From: Akkermansiaceae bacterium
Lineage (GTDB): Bacteria; Verrucomicrobiota; Verrucomicrobiia; Verrucomicrobiales; Akkermansiaceae
DNA: 64,000 bases
Reading direction: 5' to 3'
Assembly (NCBI GenBank): GCA_903908495.1
Contig: CAIVSK010000014.1
Span: 1 to 64,000 of the forward strand
Part shown: positions 20,292 through 36,700 of the stretch, one piece after another
Layout: each line of letters begins with the position of its first letter
Numbering within the stretch: position 1 is the stretch's first letter
Program-made: the position numbers and the translations under genes
Notes under the pieces: model-generated
Databases searched by the model: none
What the model was told of the DNA's origin: nothing
What the model saw: only the letters and a program-made list of their open reading frames with translations

Positions 20292-21138
20292 CGAAGTGGC
20301 GGCGGGCTGCACGCAGGCGGTTAGCGGCTCATCGCTCAACGGCCACCTGCAGTTGCGCTGTGAGAACCGTGCCGACGGCACTCCCTATATTTCGCGGCAG
20401 AGTTTTCGCGCGCCGATCCATATTGGCAAGGCCCTGCTTGACGGTGGCCGTTTGCTGCTCAACATCGCGAACCCCACCGCCGGATTTTTCGATGGCGACC
20501 GTGTCACCACCGATGTCACCGTCGCCACCGGAGCACGGTTGATTCTCAGCACGCCGGCGGCTGCCCGGGTCTATCAAACCCGCTCGGGCAGGGCTGCGGC
20601 CAACTACCAGCAATTCCACCTCGCCGAGCACGCCATGCTGGAATGGATTCCGGAACCGTTCATTCCGCATGCCGGCGCGAGTTATGTGCAAACCACCCAC
20701 CTCCACCTCCAGGCATCCTCCACTCTGCTGTTTTTCGAGTGGCTCGCCCCAGGCCGCGTCGCCTCCGGCGAGGTCTTCGCCTATCAGAACTTGCGGTGGC
20801 AACTCGACCTCAGCGTCGCGGACCAATTGGTCGCCCGCGAGCGCTACAACCTGCGACCGGACAATCACAGCCTCGAGGCGTTGCGCGGCCGCTTTCCCGC
20901 CGCCCATTACCTCTCCGTCTATGCCGCCGGCACCATGACCCGCCAGTGGCCCGCCGACCCACTCGATGCCCTCAGCAATGACGATGTCCTGCTGGGCCAC
21001 GGCCCGCTCCAGTGCGGAGTCCACGTCATCCGCGCCTTGTGCCGCGACAGCCTGACCGCGCGAGGATTGCTAGAGAAGCTGCGGCATCTGCTCTATGCCG
21101 GGGCTGGCCAGCAACCGCCCAATCTGGGCCGGCTGTGA
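20272..21138 (+). CDS. ureD: Urease accessory protein UreD (UreH)
   Basis: A 288-residue protein whose start overlaps the end of ureG by 20 bp. Family marks are [42 protein letters not shown], then [17 protein letters not shown] and [16 protein letters not shown]. UreD scaffolds the UreF-UreG complex on apo-urease and provides the nickel tunnel. It is the last gene of the urea locus and converges on the EamA transporter gene. In many bacteria ureD comes first; here it comes last. Confidence 0.94.
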   Translation: MSICSSNEVAAGCTQAVSGSSLNGHLQLRCENRADGTPYISRQSFRAPIHIGKALLDGGRLLLNIANPTAGFFDGDRVTTDVTVATGARLILSTPAAARVYQTRSGRAAANYQQFHLAEHAMLEWIPEPFIPHAGASYVQTTHLHLQASSTLLFFEWLAPGRVASGEVFAYQNLRWQLDLSVADQLVARERYNLRPDNHSLEALRGRFPAAHYLSVYAAGTMTRQWPADPLDALSNDDVLLGHGPLQCGVHVIRALCRDSLTARGLLEKLRHLLYAGAGQQPPNLGRL

Positions 21139-21216
21139 CTTTCAAGACGAGAGGAGACTCCTCTTATGCGGATGACTGAAGCGGTGCCGGATCCGGCGTG
21201 TTTGCCAAGGGTTGGC

Positions 21217-22122
21217 TCACCCGGCTAGAGTCAGTCCGACCACGCCGCCGACGGCGAGCGCGCCGCCTAGTAATGTTCGCAGGGTGATCTTGTCGCCCTC
21301 GAGAAAGTGAGCGAAGGGCATGACAATCAGGGGTGTGGTGGCCACGATGGGCAATACGATGCTGGTCGGCGCTGCCGAGAGTGCCCACTGGTAACAGGCC
21401 ACGCCGAAGGCTGGACCACACAGGCCGTTGGCGATGACCAACGGCCAGGCGCGCCGCCAGTTGGCCGGGCGCGCGGCGAGGCCCGGGCGACGCGCAAGTT
21501 TCAGATAGAGCACGAATACGCCGGCCACCAACAGCCCGCCGAGGAGTCGTTGATAGGCGGCGTTGAGGCCGCCGCTCACGCCGCGGATGACGAAATCATG
21601 GGCCGCGGCGACGGCGTACGCCTTGCGGCTAATCACCGCACCCCAGGCTTGGCACAGGGCTGCGAGCAGGCCGAACAAGCCGCCCGCCAGCAGGCCGTGT
21701 GTGGGTTCCGCGGCGTCGCGGCCCGGCATCAGGGCAACGCCCACGCCCATAAGAATAACGGTGCCGAAGAGCCCCTGAGCGGCACTCGGGACGGTGCCCA
21801 ACCAGACCCATTCGGTGAGGGCGGCGATCGGTGCGGCAAGGCACTGCACCAGCACCATCGTGCGGCGCGTGCCGATGCGTGGATAGGCTTGGAACAATGC
21901 CACGTCGCCGATGCCGAAGCCGATGCAGCCGCTGACAAATAACAAGCTGAAGGCCGGCCCGCTGACGCCGAAGCCATACAGGTGGGAGAAGGCACCGACG
22001 AGAGCGGTCGCCAGGACGAGTCGCACCAGATTGGCCTGCGAGGCGGGGAGGTGATTTGCCAGTCGCCGACCGCTGAGGCCGGAAAGCGAAAATAGCAATG
22101 TGGTGAGAATGGCTGCGAACAT
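21217..22122 (-). CDS. EamA/DMT-superfamily membrane transporter
   Basis: A 301-residue protein with about ten hydrophobic segments arranged as two five-helix EamA repeats. Examples are MFAAILTTLLFSLSGLSGRRLA at the start, GFGIGDVALFQAYPRIGTRRTMVLVQCLAAPIAALTEWVWLG in repeat one, and the repeat-two end LPIVATTPLIVMPFAHFLEGDKITLRTLLGGALAVGGVVGL. Such proteins export or import small metabolites; the substrate cannot be told. It converges on ureD with a 78-bp gap. It lies downstream of uvrA on the same strand, separated by 156 bp. Confidence 0.85.
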   Translation of the reverse strand: MFAAILTTLLFSLSGLSGRRLANHLPASQANLVRLVLATALVGAFSHLYGFGVSGPAFSLLFVSGCIGFGIGDVALFQAYPRIGTRRTMVLVQCLAAPIAALTEWVWLGTVPSAAQGLFGTVILMGVGVALMPGRDAAEPTHGLLAGGLFGLLAALCQAWGAVISRKAYAVAAAHDFVIRGVSGGLNAAYQRLLGGLLVAGVFVLYLKLARRPGLAARPANWRRAWPLVIANGLCGPAFGVACYQWALSAAPTSIVLPIVATTPLIVMPFAHFLEGDKITLRTLLGGALAVGGVVGLTLAG

Positions 22123-22278
22123 GTTTCTTGCGCGGGGAGTGTGGCGCTGCGCCGCGCCGTGTCACGTCCGGATGCAGGACGGGAAGCAGGTGTCTGCCGT
22201 CGGATTTGTGGCCCTGCCCATTCAGAACACCCTGTCGTGTCAGGCCACGGACGTCGGTTAGGGCGTTCTGGAGTCTTC

Positions 22279-28236
<5,958 letters not shown>

Positions 28237-28381
28237 GCGGAGAGTTTAGGCGAGAATCGCGGGTTCGCCAGCGCAACCATTCAAGCTGGCCCGATCGGGC
28301 TGGAAACCGCGGTGAAAATCCGTGCGGCGGTGGTGGAACCGGCGGCTTGTCCGGCCGCAGGAAAAGGTTGGGCCGGGGGGC

Positions 28382-30304
28382 TCAATTCCTGCTGTTCACC
28401 TTGCCCGGAGCTGGCGTGCTGGCGGGGTCCGGTGCGGGACCATTGCCGATACCGGTACCGGTACCTTTGATGTCGACGGCAGGCAGTTTCGGGGCATCCG
28501 GGTCGATCCCGCGCATCAGATCGCTGAAGTAGCTGGGGCGGTTCTGGGTGTTGGCGATTTCCGCCCGAATCAAGCCGACGGCGGGAGCTTCGTTGGGATC
28601 GGTGAGCCGCTCGATCTGTTTGGTCAGGCCGGTGACGTAGGTGGAGGCCAGTTCGAGCAAGTCGGTTTCCAGATCGTGATCGAGCTTGTCCTGCTTGGCC
28701 AGGAACTTGGCATGAATCACGGTGACCTTCTCAAAGAAGTCTTTTTCCTGATCGACGCCACCGCGGCCACGGCCGCCACCACCACCGCCACCCTTGTCCG
28801 ACTTGATTTGGACGAGGTCCAGCACTGCGGGTACGCGAGCACCGGCAGCGCGCCACTTCTTAAAGACTTTATCGACTTGTTGTTTGATGCCGGTCTGTTT
28901 GTCCTTATCGATTTGGTGGACCTTATAAATGATCTGGCGTTCAAAAGCCTCGTAGTTTTTTTCAATTTCCTTGGCCGAGGTCGCGTAAATCGGGGTGGCC
29001 TTGAGCCGCATCATGTCGCGTGCCCGATCGAGGAATGCAGGCACATCAAAGCCCGGCAGCGGCGCAGGGGCCGGGATGACGGGCTCCACTGCAGGTGGCA
29101 GGGGCTCGATCTTGACGATTTCGGGCTCGGGTTTTGGCTCAGGTTTGGGTTCGGCGCTGGCGCTTGGCGGGGTGGGGATGGAGGGCCGATCGATGGTCGG
29201 CGGCGTCTGCCGCGTGGGGGCGGCACTTGGTGTCACAGGGGGCTCCGGAGGGGGGGCGGGTTGGGTGGTATTGGTGAATTTGGGCACCAGAAAGAAGATG
29301 GCCACGGCCACCATCGCCAGCCCCAGCAACACGACGTTGACGATTTTCCCGGATGAATCCGGTGCCGCGGCGGGCGCTCGCCGGTTGGCGGGCATTGAGC
29401 GGGCACCCGCAGGAGCGGCGACGCGTCGTTTCGCGGTTTTGCCGTGGGTTGGGGCGTGGGCGGGGGAAGCTGCGTGGGCGGCGGCCGGAGTTGCCGCGGC
29501 AATGGAGCGCAGATCCTTGGCCATTTCCGCGGCACTGGGGTAGCGCAGATCCGGCACGGGATGGGTCGCGCGGCGGATGACCGCATCAAACCGCGCGTCA
29601 CAACCACAGATGACCGAGGTCGGGCGCGTGTCGGCGGCCGGCAGTCGGCCGGTCAACAGCTCGTGAAGCACCACTCCCACCGAAAAAATATCCGCCCGTG
29701 CGTCGACCTGGTTGGGATGCATGAGCACCTCCGGCGCGGTGTAATGGGGAGTGCCGAAGATGGTTTCGCCGGCCTTGACGGCTGCGCCAATGGGGCGCGC
29801 GAGTCCGAAGTCGCCGATTTTCGGCCGTGCCTGTTGATCGAGGAGGATGTTGCCGGGTTTGATGTCGCGATGGAGGATGCCGTGTTCGTGGGCATGGGCG
29901 AGGCCCTGGCAGACGCCCACGGCGATGCGCGCGGCGGCCTCGGGGGCGATGGCGATGCCATGGGCCGAATGGAACAAGGTCTTGCCCGCCACAAACTCCA
30001 TGATGATGAAGAGCATGCCGGCCACCTCGCCAAAGTCGTAGACGCCGATGAGGTTGGGGTGGTTCAGGCGGGCCATCGCCTTGGCCTCCGCTTCAAAATT
30101 GGCACGGAATGATTCATCCTCGCCAAACTCACGCGGCAAAATCTTGATGGCCACGGGCCGATCCAGCGAAAGTTGCACCGCTTTGTAAACCGCTCCCATG
30201 CCGCCAGTGGCAATCAGCCCCTCGATCTCATATCCCGGAAAAAGTGGGGCGAGACGGGCTGGCTCGGGTGCTTCGAAGGCAGCAATGGTGTTAGGGTCAG
30301 TCAT
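28382..30304 (-). CDS. Membrane-anchored Ser/Thr protein kinase (PknB/Hanks type)
   Basis: A 640-residue protein starting MTDPNTIAAF. The kinase domain covers residues about 25-275: glycine loop IATGGMGAVYKA (31-42), catalytic Lys54 in VAIKILP, catalytic loop HRDIKPGN (145-152), DFG at 165-167, and an activation segment ending GTPHYTAPE. An Ala/Pro-rich linker leads to one transmembrane helix near 322-342 (IVNVVLLGLAMVAVAIFFLV). A Pro/Glu/Lys-rich stretch and a helical C-terminal domain of about 230 residues follow outside the membrane, with a poly-Gly run (DKGGGGGGGRGRGG). It probably phosphorylates cytoplasmic targets in response to an external or envelope signal; the ligand is unknown. uvrA follows 145 bp downstream on the same strand. 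Confidence 0.92.
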   Translation of the reverse strand: MTDPNTIAAFEAPEPARLAPLFPGYEIEGLIATGGMGAVYKAVQLSLDRPVAIKILPREFGEDESFRANFEAEAKAMARLNHPNLIGVYDFGEVAGMLFIIMEFVAGKTLFHSAHGIAIAPEAAARIAVGVCQGLAHAHEHGILHRDIKPGNILLDQQARPKIGDFGLARPIGAAVKAGETIFGTPHYTAPEVLMHPNQVDARADIFSVGVVLHELLTGRLPAADTRPTSVICGCDARFDAVIRRATHPVPDLRYPSAAEMAKDLRSIAAATPAAAHAASPAHAPTHGKTAKRRVAAPAGARSMPANRRAPAAAPDSSGKIVNVVLLGLAMVAVAIFFLVPKFTNTTQPAPPPEPPVTPSAAPTRQTPPTIDRPSIPTPPSASAEPKPEPKPEPEIVKIEPLPPAVEPVIPAPAPLPGFDVPAFLDRARDMMRLKATPIYATSAKEIEKNYEAFERQIIYKVHQIDKDKQTGIKQQVDKVFKKWRAAGARVPAVLDLVQIKSDKGGGGGGGRGRGGVDQEKDFFEKVTVIHAKFLAKQDKLDHDLETDLLELASTYVTGLTKQIERLTDPNEAPAVGLIRAEIANTQNRPSYFSDLMRGIDPDAPKLPAVDIKGTGTGIGNGPAPDPASTPAPGKVNSRN

Positions 30305-30466
30305 CAGACGGGCGGGGGAGTTTTGTCCAAGAGGCGTTCGGGTTCAAGCACAATCCCTCACAGAATGGTGGCGGGCTCAAAGTGTTTACCCTGAGTGTGC
30401 GGATTAAACCCCACGGTGGGGGAAAGTTGCGCGAAGCAAGGCCTGTGTTACGGCGATGGGAGGAGT

Positions 30467-30855
30467 GCCGCTCCCCTGTAAGCCGGATTTTGTCCGCCCC
30501 GCTCGCGCGGGGTTGTACGGTCATTTCTCTCACTCCGCCGGAGCGAAGCGCCCCGCTGACGCGGGATGCGACTAGTACCCGGAGAGTAACGGGCGGGCCG
30601 CCCTTCCCCTGTTATGTCTTGCACCACGCGGGGTTTGCCGTGCCACCTTGGTTACCCTTGGCGCGGTGGGCGCTTACTCCACCATTTCACCCTTACCTGT
30701 GCCCTTGCGGGCCATCGGCGGTATGCTTTCTGTTGCACTTTCCATCCGGCAGTCTCGCGACTGCCGTTCCTTGCTTTCACAAGGCACGTTGCCCTATGGT
30801 GTCCGGACTTTCCTCAAGCACGCTTGCGCGTTCCTGCGACCGTCCGGGGAGCGGC
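30467..30855 (-). ncRNA. rnpB: RNase P RNA (bacterial type A-like)
   Basis: On the minus strand the RNA contains GAGGAAAGTCCGGACACC, the universal 5' P4 region, and ends with AAAATCCGGCTTACA, the universal 3' P4 region. The ends are defined by a perfect 10-bp P1 helix: GCCGCTCCCC at 30855-30846 pairs with GGGGAGCGGC at 30476-30467. P2 (ACGGTC with GACCGT) follows directly inside. A further hairpin, CCCCGC-GCGA-GCGGGG (30512-30497), lies between the 3' strands of P2 and P4 and probably corresponds to helix P19. The total length of about 389 nt is normal. RNase P RNA is the catalytic part that matures tRNA 5' ends. Open frames predicted across this locus are not genes. Confidence 0.95.
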
Positions 30856-31121
30856 GTGGCGACTGTCGTCCGGATTGGGGGCCGCTGCCAAGGAAAACTT
30901 GGGCTCATGGTGAAAAAGTCGGGGCGGGCGAGTGAGGTCAAGCGTACAAGGAGCGTCGGCCGCCGAGTCGTCGAGCCCATGGGGAGGCAGTGGGTGGTGG
31001 AATTCCTCAGCCCATTGACCTCTCATGGTCCCGGGCGATGCGGAGATCGCCCTTCCCTGGTTTCGCCGTCATGCGGCCGTTTGGTGCTTTCATGCAGGTG
31101 GTAACTCGCTACTATGTGTGC

Positions 31122-31619
31122 ATGCGCCGCCGGATCACGATTTTCGCCCTTCTCGTCATGATTCTGCTGGCGGTTAGCGCTTGGTGGTATTCACCGACGC
31201 AAGTACTGAAGCGTCGGTGCAACCGGTTTTTCGACGCCATTTCCTTCACCGAGAAGGCCAAGCCGGAGACTCGCCGCCTGCAAGTGCTCAAGCTGGGCGA
31301 TTTTCTGGATCGGACGGTCGCGCTTGCCGGAAAGGACCTGCCCGAGGAGATTTCCAGCCCCGCCCAGCGCGATGAATTCCAGGCCATCTTCGCCATCGCC
31401 TGTGACGCCTGCCGCTTTGTGGCCATCACCGAGCGCAAGATCGAATTCATGGGCATCGACGGCGAGACGGCCTCGGTGCAAGTCACCGTCAGGGTGGGCA
31501 TCGGCCACCCGGAAGGCGGCAAACTCTTCAATGGCACCCATCGCTTGATGCTGACCTGGCATCACACCACGCCGGGTTGGTGCCTCAGCGGTCTGGCGTG
31601 GGATAAGATCGGCCCGTGA
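31122..31619 (+). CDS. Membrane-anchored hypothetical protein
   Basis: 165 residues from the ATG at 31122. A basic start followed by one hydrophobic helix (MRRRITIFALLVMILLAVSAWWY) is best read as an N-terminal anchor or signal. The upstream in-frame starts lack this and run towards the rnpB region. The rest has an amphipathic part (VLKRRCNRFFDAISFTEKAKPETRRLQ) and ends with beta-type sequence (VSVTVRVGIGHPEGG-like, then HRLMLTWHHTTPGWCLSGLAWD). I do not recognise the family. It lies 67 bp upstream of the lipoprotein gene on the same strand and may be co-transcribed with it. Confidence 0.65.
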   Translation: MRRRITIFALLVMILLAVSAWWYSPTQVLKRRCNRFFDAISFTEKAKPETRRLQVLKLGDFLDRTVALAGKDLPEEISSPAQRDEFQAIFAIACDACRFVAITERKIEFMGIDGETASVQVTVRVGIGHPEGGKLFNGTHRLMLTWHHTTPGWCLSGLAWDKIGP

Positions 31620-31685
31620 GCGCCGGCTTGAATCGCGAGTGCTGCAATTGACACCGGCGGGTGGCAGCGCCATGGTCCGCGCCCC

Positions 31686-32444
31686 ATGAAAATGCGCAGT
31701 CGTTTCTTCACCCCGCTCCGCCCCGGCGGCATCCTCCGCTGGTCCACCGCCTGCATTTTGGCGGGCGGGATGGTCGGGATGACGGGATGCGAGCGGAAAT
31801 ATGTGGCCACCGAGCGGGATCAGAAGATGGCTCAAGTCCAATCCAAATTGGTGGCCTTGGACGCGCAGAAGGCGAAGCTGGCCGGCGGCGAAGTGGAGAA
31901 CAACTTCAACCTGCCGGGGCTGGGGTTCTATCATGCCGAGGCCCGCGATTTTTTCGAATACCCGTATGGTTTTGAACAGGACGGGCGCTGGTTCGTCAAT
32001 GGCAAGTGGCAGGACCAGCCGCAGGCGGAAGCCGCCGTGGCGGCCAGTCGGCCCACCCCGGAGGCCTTGAAGAAGGTGGAGGACGCGTTGGACCGCGAGC
32101 AACAACTGCTGGCCAGCCAGGACAAAGGCGCGTTTGCCACTGCCGGGCACAATTCCAACCAGGGGCTCGGTTGCGGTACTGCGTTGATGATGTACTGGCT
32201 CATTTCCGGCAATCGCGGCAGCTACCGGCCCGGCCCGGGTTTCCAACAAGCGGGCGTCCAAGCGGCGACCTGGCAACGCGGCGTCGACGACCAACGCCGC
32301 AGCGTGAGCGCCTACGCCTCGGCCAATCCCGGTTACAGCCGGTTGGTCGCGCAAAGCAACCGCAGCGGCAACACCGTCACGGCGGGCCAATCGGTGCGCG
32401 GTGGTTTCGGGGCGAGCGGCAAGAGTTCTTCCTCCGCCACTTGA
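31686..32444 (+). CDS. Predicted lipoprotein, partner of the ATP-grasp enzyme
   Basis: A 252-residue protein with a lipoprotein signal (CILAGGMVGMTG-C, lipobox cysteine near residue 35). A coiled region (DQKMAQVQSKLVALDAQKAKLAGGE) follows. The C-terminal half is rich in Gly, Ser, Gln and Asn, with a hydrophobic LGCGTALMMYWLISGN segment and a low-complexity end. The stop is only 4 bp before the start of the glutathionylspermidine-synthase-like gene, so the two form an operon. This pairing recalls E. coli ygiB-ygiC and yjfM-yjfC, where a DUF1190 lipoprotein precedes a GspS-like enzyme. Direct sequence similarity to YgiB is not obvious by eye. The function is unknown. Confidence 0.7.
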   Translation: MKMRSRFFTPLRPGGILRWSTACILAGGMVGMTGCERKYVATERDQKMAQVQSKLVALDAQKAKLAGGEVENNFNLPGLGFYHAEARDFFEYPYGFEQDGRWFVNGKWQDQPQAEAAVAASRPTPEALKKVEDALDREQQLLASQDKGAFATAGHNSNQGLGCGTALMMYWLISGNRGSYRPGPGFQQAGVQAATWQRGVDDQRRSVSAYASANPGYSRLVAQSNRSGNTVTAGQSVRGGFGASGKSSSSAT

Positions 32445-32448
32445 ATCC

Positions 32449-33600
32449 ATGGCCGTGCGCTCTAACATCCGCCTGCTGTCCCGCCTGCCGCGCCCGGGGT
32501 GGAAGCCACGCGTCGAGGCCGCCGGGCTCATCTGGCACGGCGAGGGCGGCATCCCCTATTGGAATGAAAACCAGCATCTGGTGCTCACCCTGGAGGCGGC
32601 CGAGGTGTTGGAGGATGCCGCCACCGATCTGCACGCCTTGTGCCTGGACGCTTGTGAGCAAATCGTGCGCCGCGGGTGGTGGGCGCGCCTGGCCATTCCG
32701 GACGCAGCCGCCGGCTTGATCCAAGCGTCGTGGCTGGAGCGCGATTTCTCCCTCTATGGCCGCTTCGATCTGGCCTGGAACGGCAGCGGCCCGCCGAAAA
32801 TGTTGGAATACAACGCCGATACGCCCACATCATTGTTAGAGGCGGCGGTGATCCAGTGGCACTGGCTGGAGGATACCTATCCGGAGTGCGACCAACTCAA
32901 CTCGATCCACGAGGCATTGGTGGATCGCTGGCGCGCGGTGAGCGAGACGACCGTGCATTTTGCCTGCGCCTGGGACCAGGTGGAGGACCGCCAAACCATC
33001 GCCTACCTGGCCGAAACCGCTGAGCAGGCCGGCAAATCCGTGGTGCTCATGGACATGCACGAGATCGGCCTCTCGCCGGATGGCCGCTTCACCGACACCG
33101 GCGAACGGCCGATCGACAAGCTGTTCAAGCTCTATCCGTGGGAGTGGATGGCGCGCGAGCCGTTTTTCGCCGAAATCGGCCCTGAGCGCCACCGCTTCGT
33201 CGAACCTGCCTGGAAAATGATGTTGTCTAACAAAGGATTGCTGCCGGTGTTGTGGGAACTCAATCCCGGCCATCCCTTGTTGCTGCCCGCCGCCCTGTCG
33301 CGCGAGGAGCTCTGTTCACAAGGAATCTCGCGGTGGGTGGAAAAACCGTTTTTCGGCCGCGAGGGGGCGGGGGTTGCCATGTTGGAGGACGGCATCCGCG
33401 TGGCCCGGGGTGCCGACGGCCACCCTGGCGAACCGCTGGCCTATCAGCAATCCGCGGAGCTCTTCAGCGCCGGTGGCAAACATTTCGTGTGGGGGCTGTG
33501 GATGGTCGGCGACGCCTGCCGCGGCCTCTCCGCGCGCGGCGACTCGTCGCCTGTCACCGGCAACCTCAGCCAGTTCTATCCGCACCGCATCGAGGGCTGA
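32449..33600 (+). CDS. Glutathionylspermidine synthase-like ATP-grasp ligase (YgiC/YjfC type)
   Basis: 383 residues from the ATG at 32449. It has the GspS synthetase-domain pattern: WNENQHLVLTLEAAEVLEDA at the start, RFDLAWNGSGPPKMLEYNADTPTSLLEAAVIQWHW (the LEYNADTPT signature), KLFKLYPWEWM, then SNKGLLPVLWELNPGHPLLLPA, VEKPFFGREGAGV (the ATP-grasp phosphate-binding loop) and a YQQS segment. The amidase half of full GspS is absent, as in YgiC and YjfC. These stand-alone enzymes form amide bonds with amines, but their real substrates are not established. It probably acts with the lipoprotein encoded just upstream, perhaps on an envelope component. That last point is inference. Confidence 0.9.
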   Translation: MAVRSNIRLLSRLPRPGWKPRVEAAGLIWHGEGGIPYWNENQHLVLTLEAAEVLEDAATDLHALCLDACEQIVRRGWWARLAIPDAAAGLIQASWLERDFSLYGRFDLAWNGSGPPKMLEYNADTPTSLLEAAVIQWHWLEDTYPECDQLNSIHEALVDRWRAVSETTVHFACAWDQVEDRQTIAYLAETAEQAGKSVVLMDMHEIGLSPDGRFTDTGERPIDKLFKLYPWEWMAREPFFAEIGPERHRFVEPAWKMMLSNKGLLPVLWELNPGHPLLLPAALSREELCSQGISRWVEKPFFGREGAGVAMLEDGIRVARGADGHPGEPLAYQQSAELFSAGGKHFVWGLWMVGDACRGLSARGDSSPVTGNLSQFYPHRIEG

Positions 33601-33635
33601 GCCGCCAAGCAGCAAAGGGAAATTGATTGAAGAAG

Positions 33636-33660
33636 CCGCTGATGAGCACCGTATCAGCGG
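33636..33660 (+). terminator. Possible hairpin terminator after the ATP-grasp gene
   Basis: A perfect 8-bp stem (CCGCTGAT at 33636-33643, ATCAGCGG at 33653-33660) with a 9-nt loop lies 35 bp after the stop codon. No T-run follows, so it could also be a different RNA structure. Confidence 0.35.
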
Positions 33661-33774
33661 GGCTGGGTGGCCATGGCGGTGAGACATCCGGCCATGGAGC
33701 TGCCCAAACTCCGCTTGTGAAGCGATTTTTCATTCCAGCCACCCCGCCACCCCGAACCTCCAATGCCAAGATCC

Positions 33775-36700
33775 ATGAAAAACATCGTCATCCCGTTGCT
33801 AGTGACCGCCTGCCATGGCCTGCTGTTGGCTGTGGTGCCGGCTGCCGAAGCCAGAACCCTCTGGCAAATTGGCAAGACCGATCACAGCAACGCCGAATTC
33901 GCGTTGGCACCTAACGGATTCTCTCAATTCAAGCAGGACGCGTTCTTCGTGATCGGTGAATCCGACCCGCACCACGACTGGCCCTATGTGCATCCCGGCC
34001 CCGGCGACTCGTGGGCCGGGGCGCGCCCGCACACTTTCACCATCCTCTTCGGCGTGCAGGGCGTGCCCGCTGCGGGTGAATGCAAGTTGTGTTTCGATCT
34101 GCTCGACACCCAGCACAGCTCGCCGCCGAAGCTGCACATCGAGGTGAATGGCACCCAGTTCGATCAGCAAATGCCAGCCGGTGCCGGCGATGCTTCGGTG
34201 CTAGGTGACCCCGCGAAAGGCAAGCCCTACCAGTTCTCCGTGGCATTCCCTGCGGACCTGCTGAAGCCCGGCAACAATCAAATCGATATCTCCAACGTGG
34301 CCGGCAGCTGGGTGTTGTACGATTCCGTTAGCCTCGTGACCCAAGCCGCCATAACGACGGCACCGGTGGTGAATTTCGCTGACGTGCGCTCGGTCCGGAG
34401 CACGCCCGCGCTGGTCGATAAGGGCGGCAAGCTGTTCCAACCGGTGGCCTTGTCGGTGGTGTGCCTGGGCACCCCGCAAGACGCCGCTGTGTGCGTCAAC
34501 GGCGCGGAGACGGGCCGCGTCAAGCTTGCCCAGGGCAGCCAGGAGTTTGAAACCCTCGTCCCCGCGGTGGACAAAGTCACCCAAGCCACCATCTCGCTGG
34601 TGACGGATGGCAAAACCCTGGCCAGCCGGACTCTGACGCTCACGCCGGTTCGCAAATGGGAGGTGTATGTGCTGATGCATTCACACACCGACATCGGATA
34701 CACCGACATCCAGCCTAACATTGAGAAGAAGCAGGCCCAGAACGTCATCCGTGCCCTGGACTTGATCCGCGCCACCAAGGATTATCCCGCGGGTGCCAAA
34801 TTCAAATGGAATCTGGAGGTGATGTGGACCGCCGACCAGTTCGCCCGCGTCGCCACGCCGCAGCAACTGCGCGAGTTCGACCAGGCGGTCCGCGATGGCG
34901 ATATCGGTGTGGACGCGATGTATGGCAACCTTCTAACCGGTCTGTGCCGCTATGAGGAAATGGTCCGCCAGATCAGTTATGCCACCACGCTGGGACAGCG
35001 CAACGGCCGCCAGGTGGACTCGATGATGATCAGCGACGTGCCGGGCATGACCTGGGGCGTGGTGCCGGCCCTGGCCAGCCACGGGGTTAAATACATCTCC
35101 AACGGGCCCAACGCCTCGCGCACCATGGACGGCGACCGCATCGGTTACGTGCGGGTGCAGTGGGAGAACACCCCGTTTTACTGGGAGTCTCCGTCGGGCA
35201 CGGAGAAAGTCCTGTATTGGGGGGCTCAGGGCGGTTATTCGTTCGGCCATCACTTCGCCTCCATCCAGCAGGGGCTGCCGTTTCTGTTGGATCGATTGGA
35301 AGAGCAGAAATATCCCTATGACATCGTCCAGTTGCGTTGGACCAAGGGCGACAACGGCCCGCCCGATGAAGGGGTCATGCCAGCGCTGCGCGAGTGGAAT
35401 GCCAAGTATGCCTATCCGAAGCTTGTCATCGCCACCACCAGCGAGGCGTTTCATGCTTTTGAGAAACGCTACGGCGACAAGTTGCCAACGTTCCGTGGTG
35501 ACATGACGCCGTACTGGGAGGATGGTGCCGGTTCGTCCGCCCGCGAGACCGCGCTCAACCGCCACTCGGTGGACCGCCTGCTGCAAGCCGAGACGCTGTG
35601 GGCCATGCGCAAGCCCGGCGCCTTTCCGCTGGCCGAGTTCGCCGTGGCCTGGAAAAACGCCGCGATGTATAGCGAGCACACCTGGGGTGCCCATAACAGC
35701 ATCAGCCAGCCCGATCTGGCATTTGTCAAAAACCAGTGGAATTACAAGCAAGGATACGCGCTCACCGCCGACAGGGTTTCACGCGAGTTGCTCGGCAAGG
35801 CTCTGGGTGGTTTAGGCCGCGGGGACGGGGCGGTGGATGTCTTCAACACCGCGTCATGGGAGCGCAGCGACCTGGTCACCTTGCCGAAGGAAACCCGCGG
35901 CGATTGCGTCAAGGACGCGGATGGCAAGCCGGTGCCCTCGCAACGTCTCGCCTCGGGCGAGTTGGCATTCCTCGCCGGCGCAGTGCCGCCATTGGGTTCC
36001 AAACGCTTCCTCATCGGCTCCGGTACCCCGGGCACAGCCAAGGCCGCGGTGGCAGCAACCTCGTTGACCACGCCGCTGCTGCAAATCAAGCTCGACCCCG
36101 CCAGCGGCGATATCGTCAGCTTGCGGCGCGAGGGCATCGACGGTGAGCTGGCAAACGGGAAAATCAACAACTATATCTATCTGCCAGGCGGCAACCTGAA
36201 GGACGCCAAGCCCGCCGGTGCGGCAAAGATAAGCGTCAAGGAGGCCGGTCCGCTGGTCGTTTCGTTGTTGGTGGAAAGCGATGCGCCGGGATGCAACAAG
36301 CTGGAGCGTGAAGTTCGCCTGATCGACGGCATTGACCGTGTTGAGATCATTGACTTGGTTGACAAACAGGCGCTGCGCGCGGTGGAAGGCGTGCATTTCG
36401 GCTTCAGCTTCAACATCGCCGAGCCGAAGGTGCATATCAACAGCCCCGGGGCGATCGGCCAGCCGGAAATCGATCAATTGGCCGGTGCGTGCAAGAACTG
36501 GTTCTCGGTGGAGCGCTGGGTGGACATTTCCAACGCAACGCAAGGAGTGACCTGGTCCACCGCGGATGCGCCACTCATGGAGATGGGCGGGTTGACGGCA
36601 AACCTGCCGCGCAGCCAACCCGATCCCAACGCCTATCTGAAACGCATCGAGCCGTCCGCCACGATCTATTCATGGGTGATGAACAACCATTGGCACACCA

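Noticed and set aside
30382..31104. Open frames of up to 240 codons across the RNase P locus
   Set aside because: The region is explained by rnpB, with P1, P2 and both P4 strands identified.
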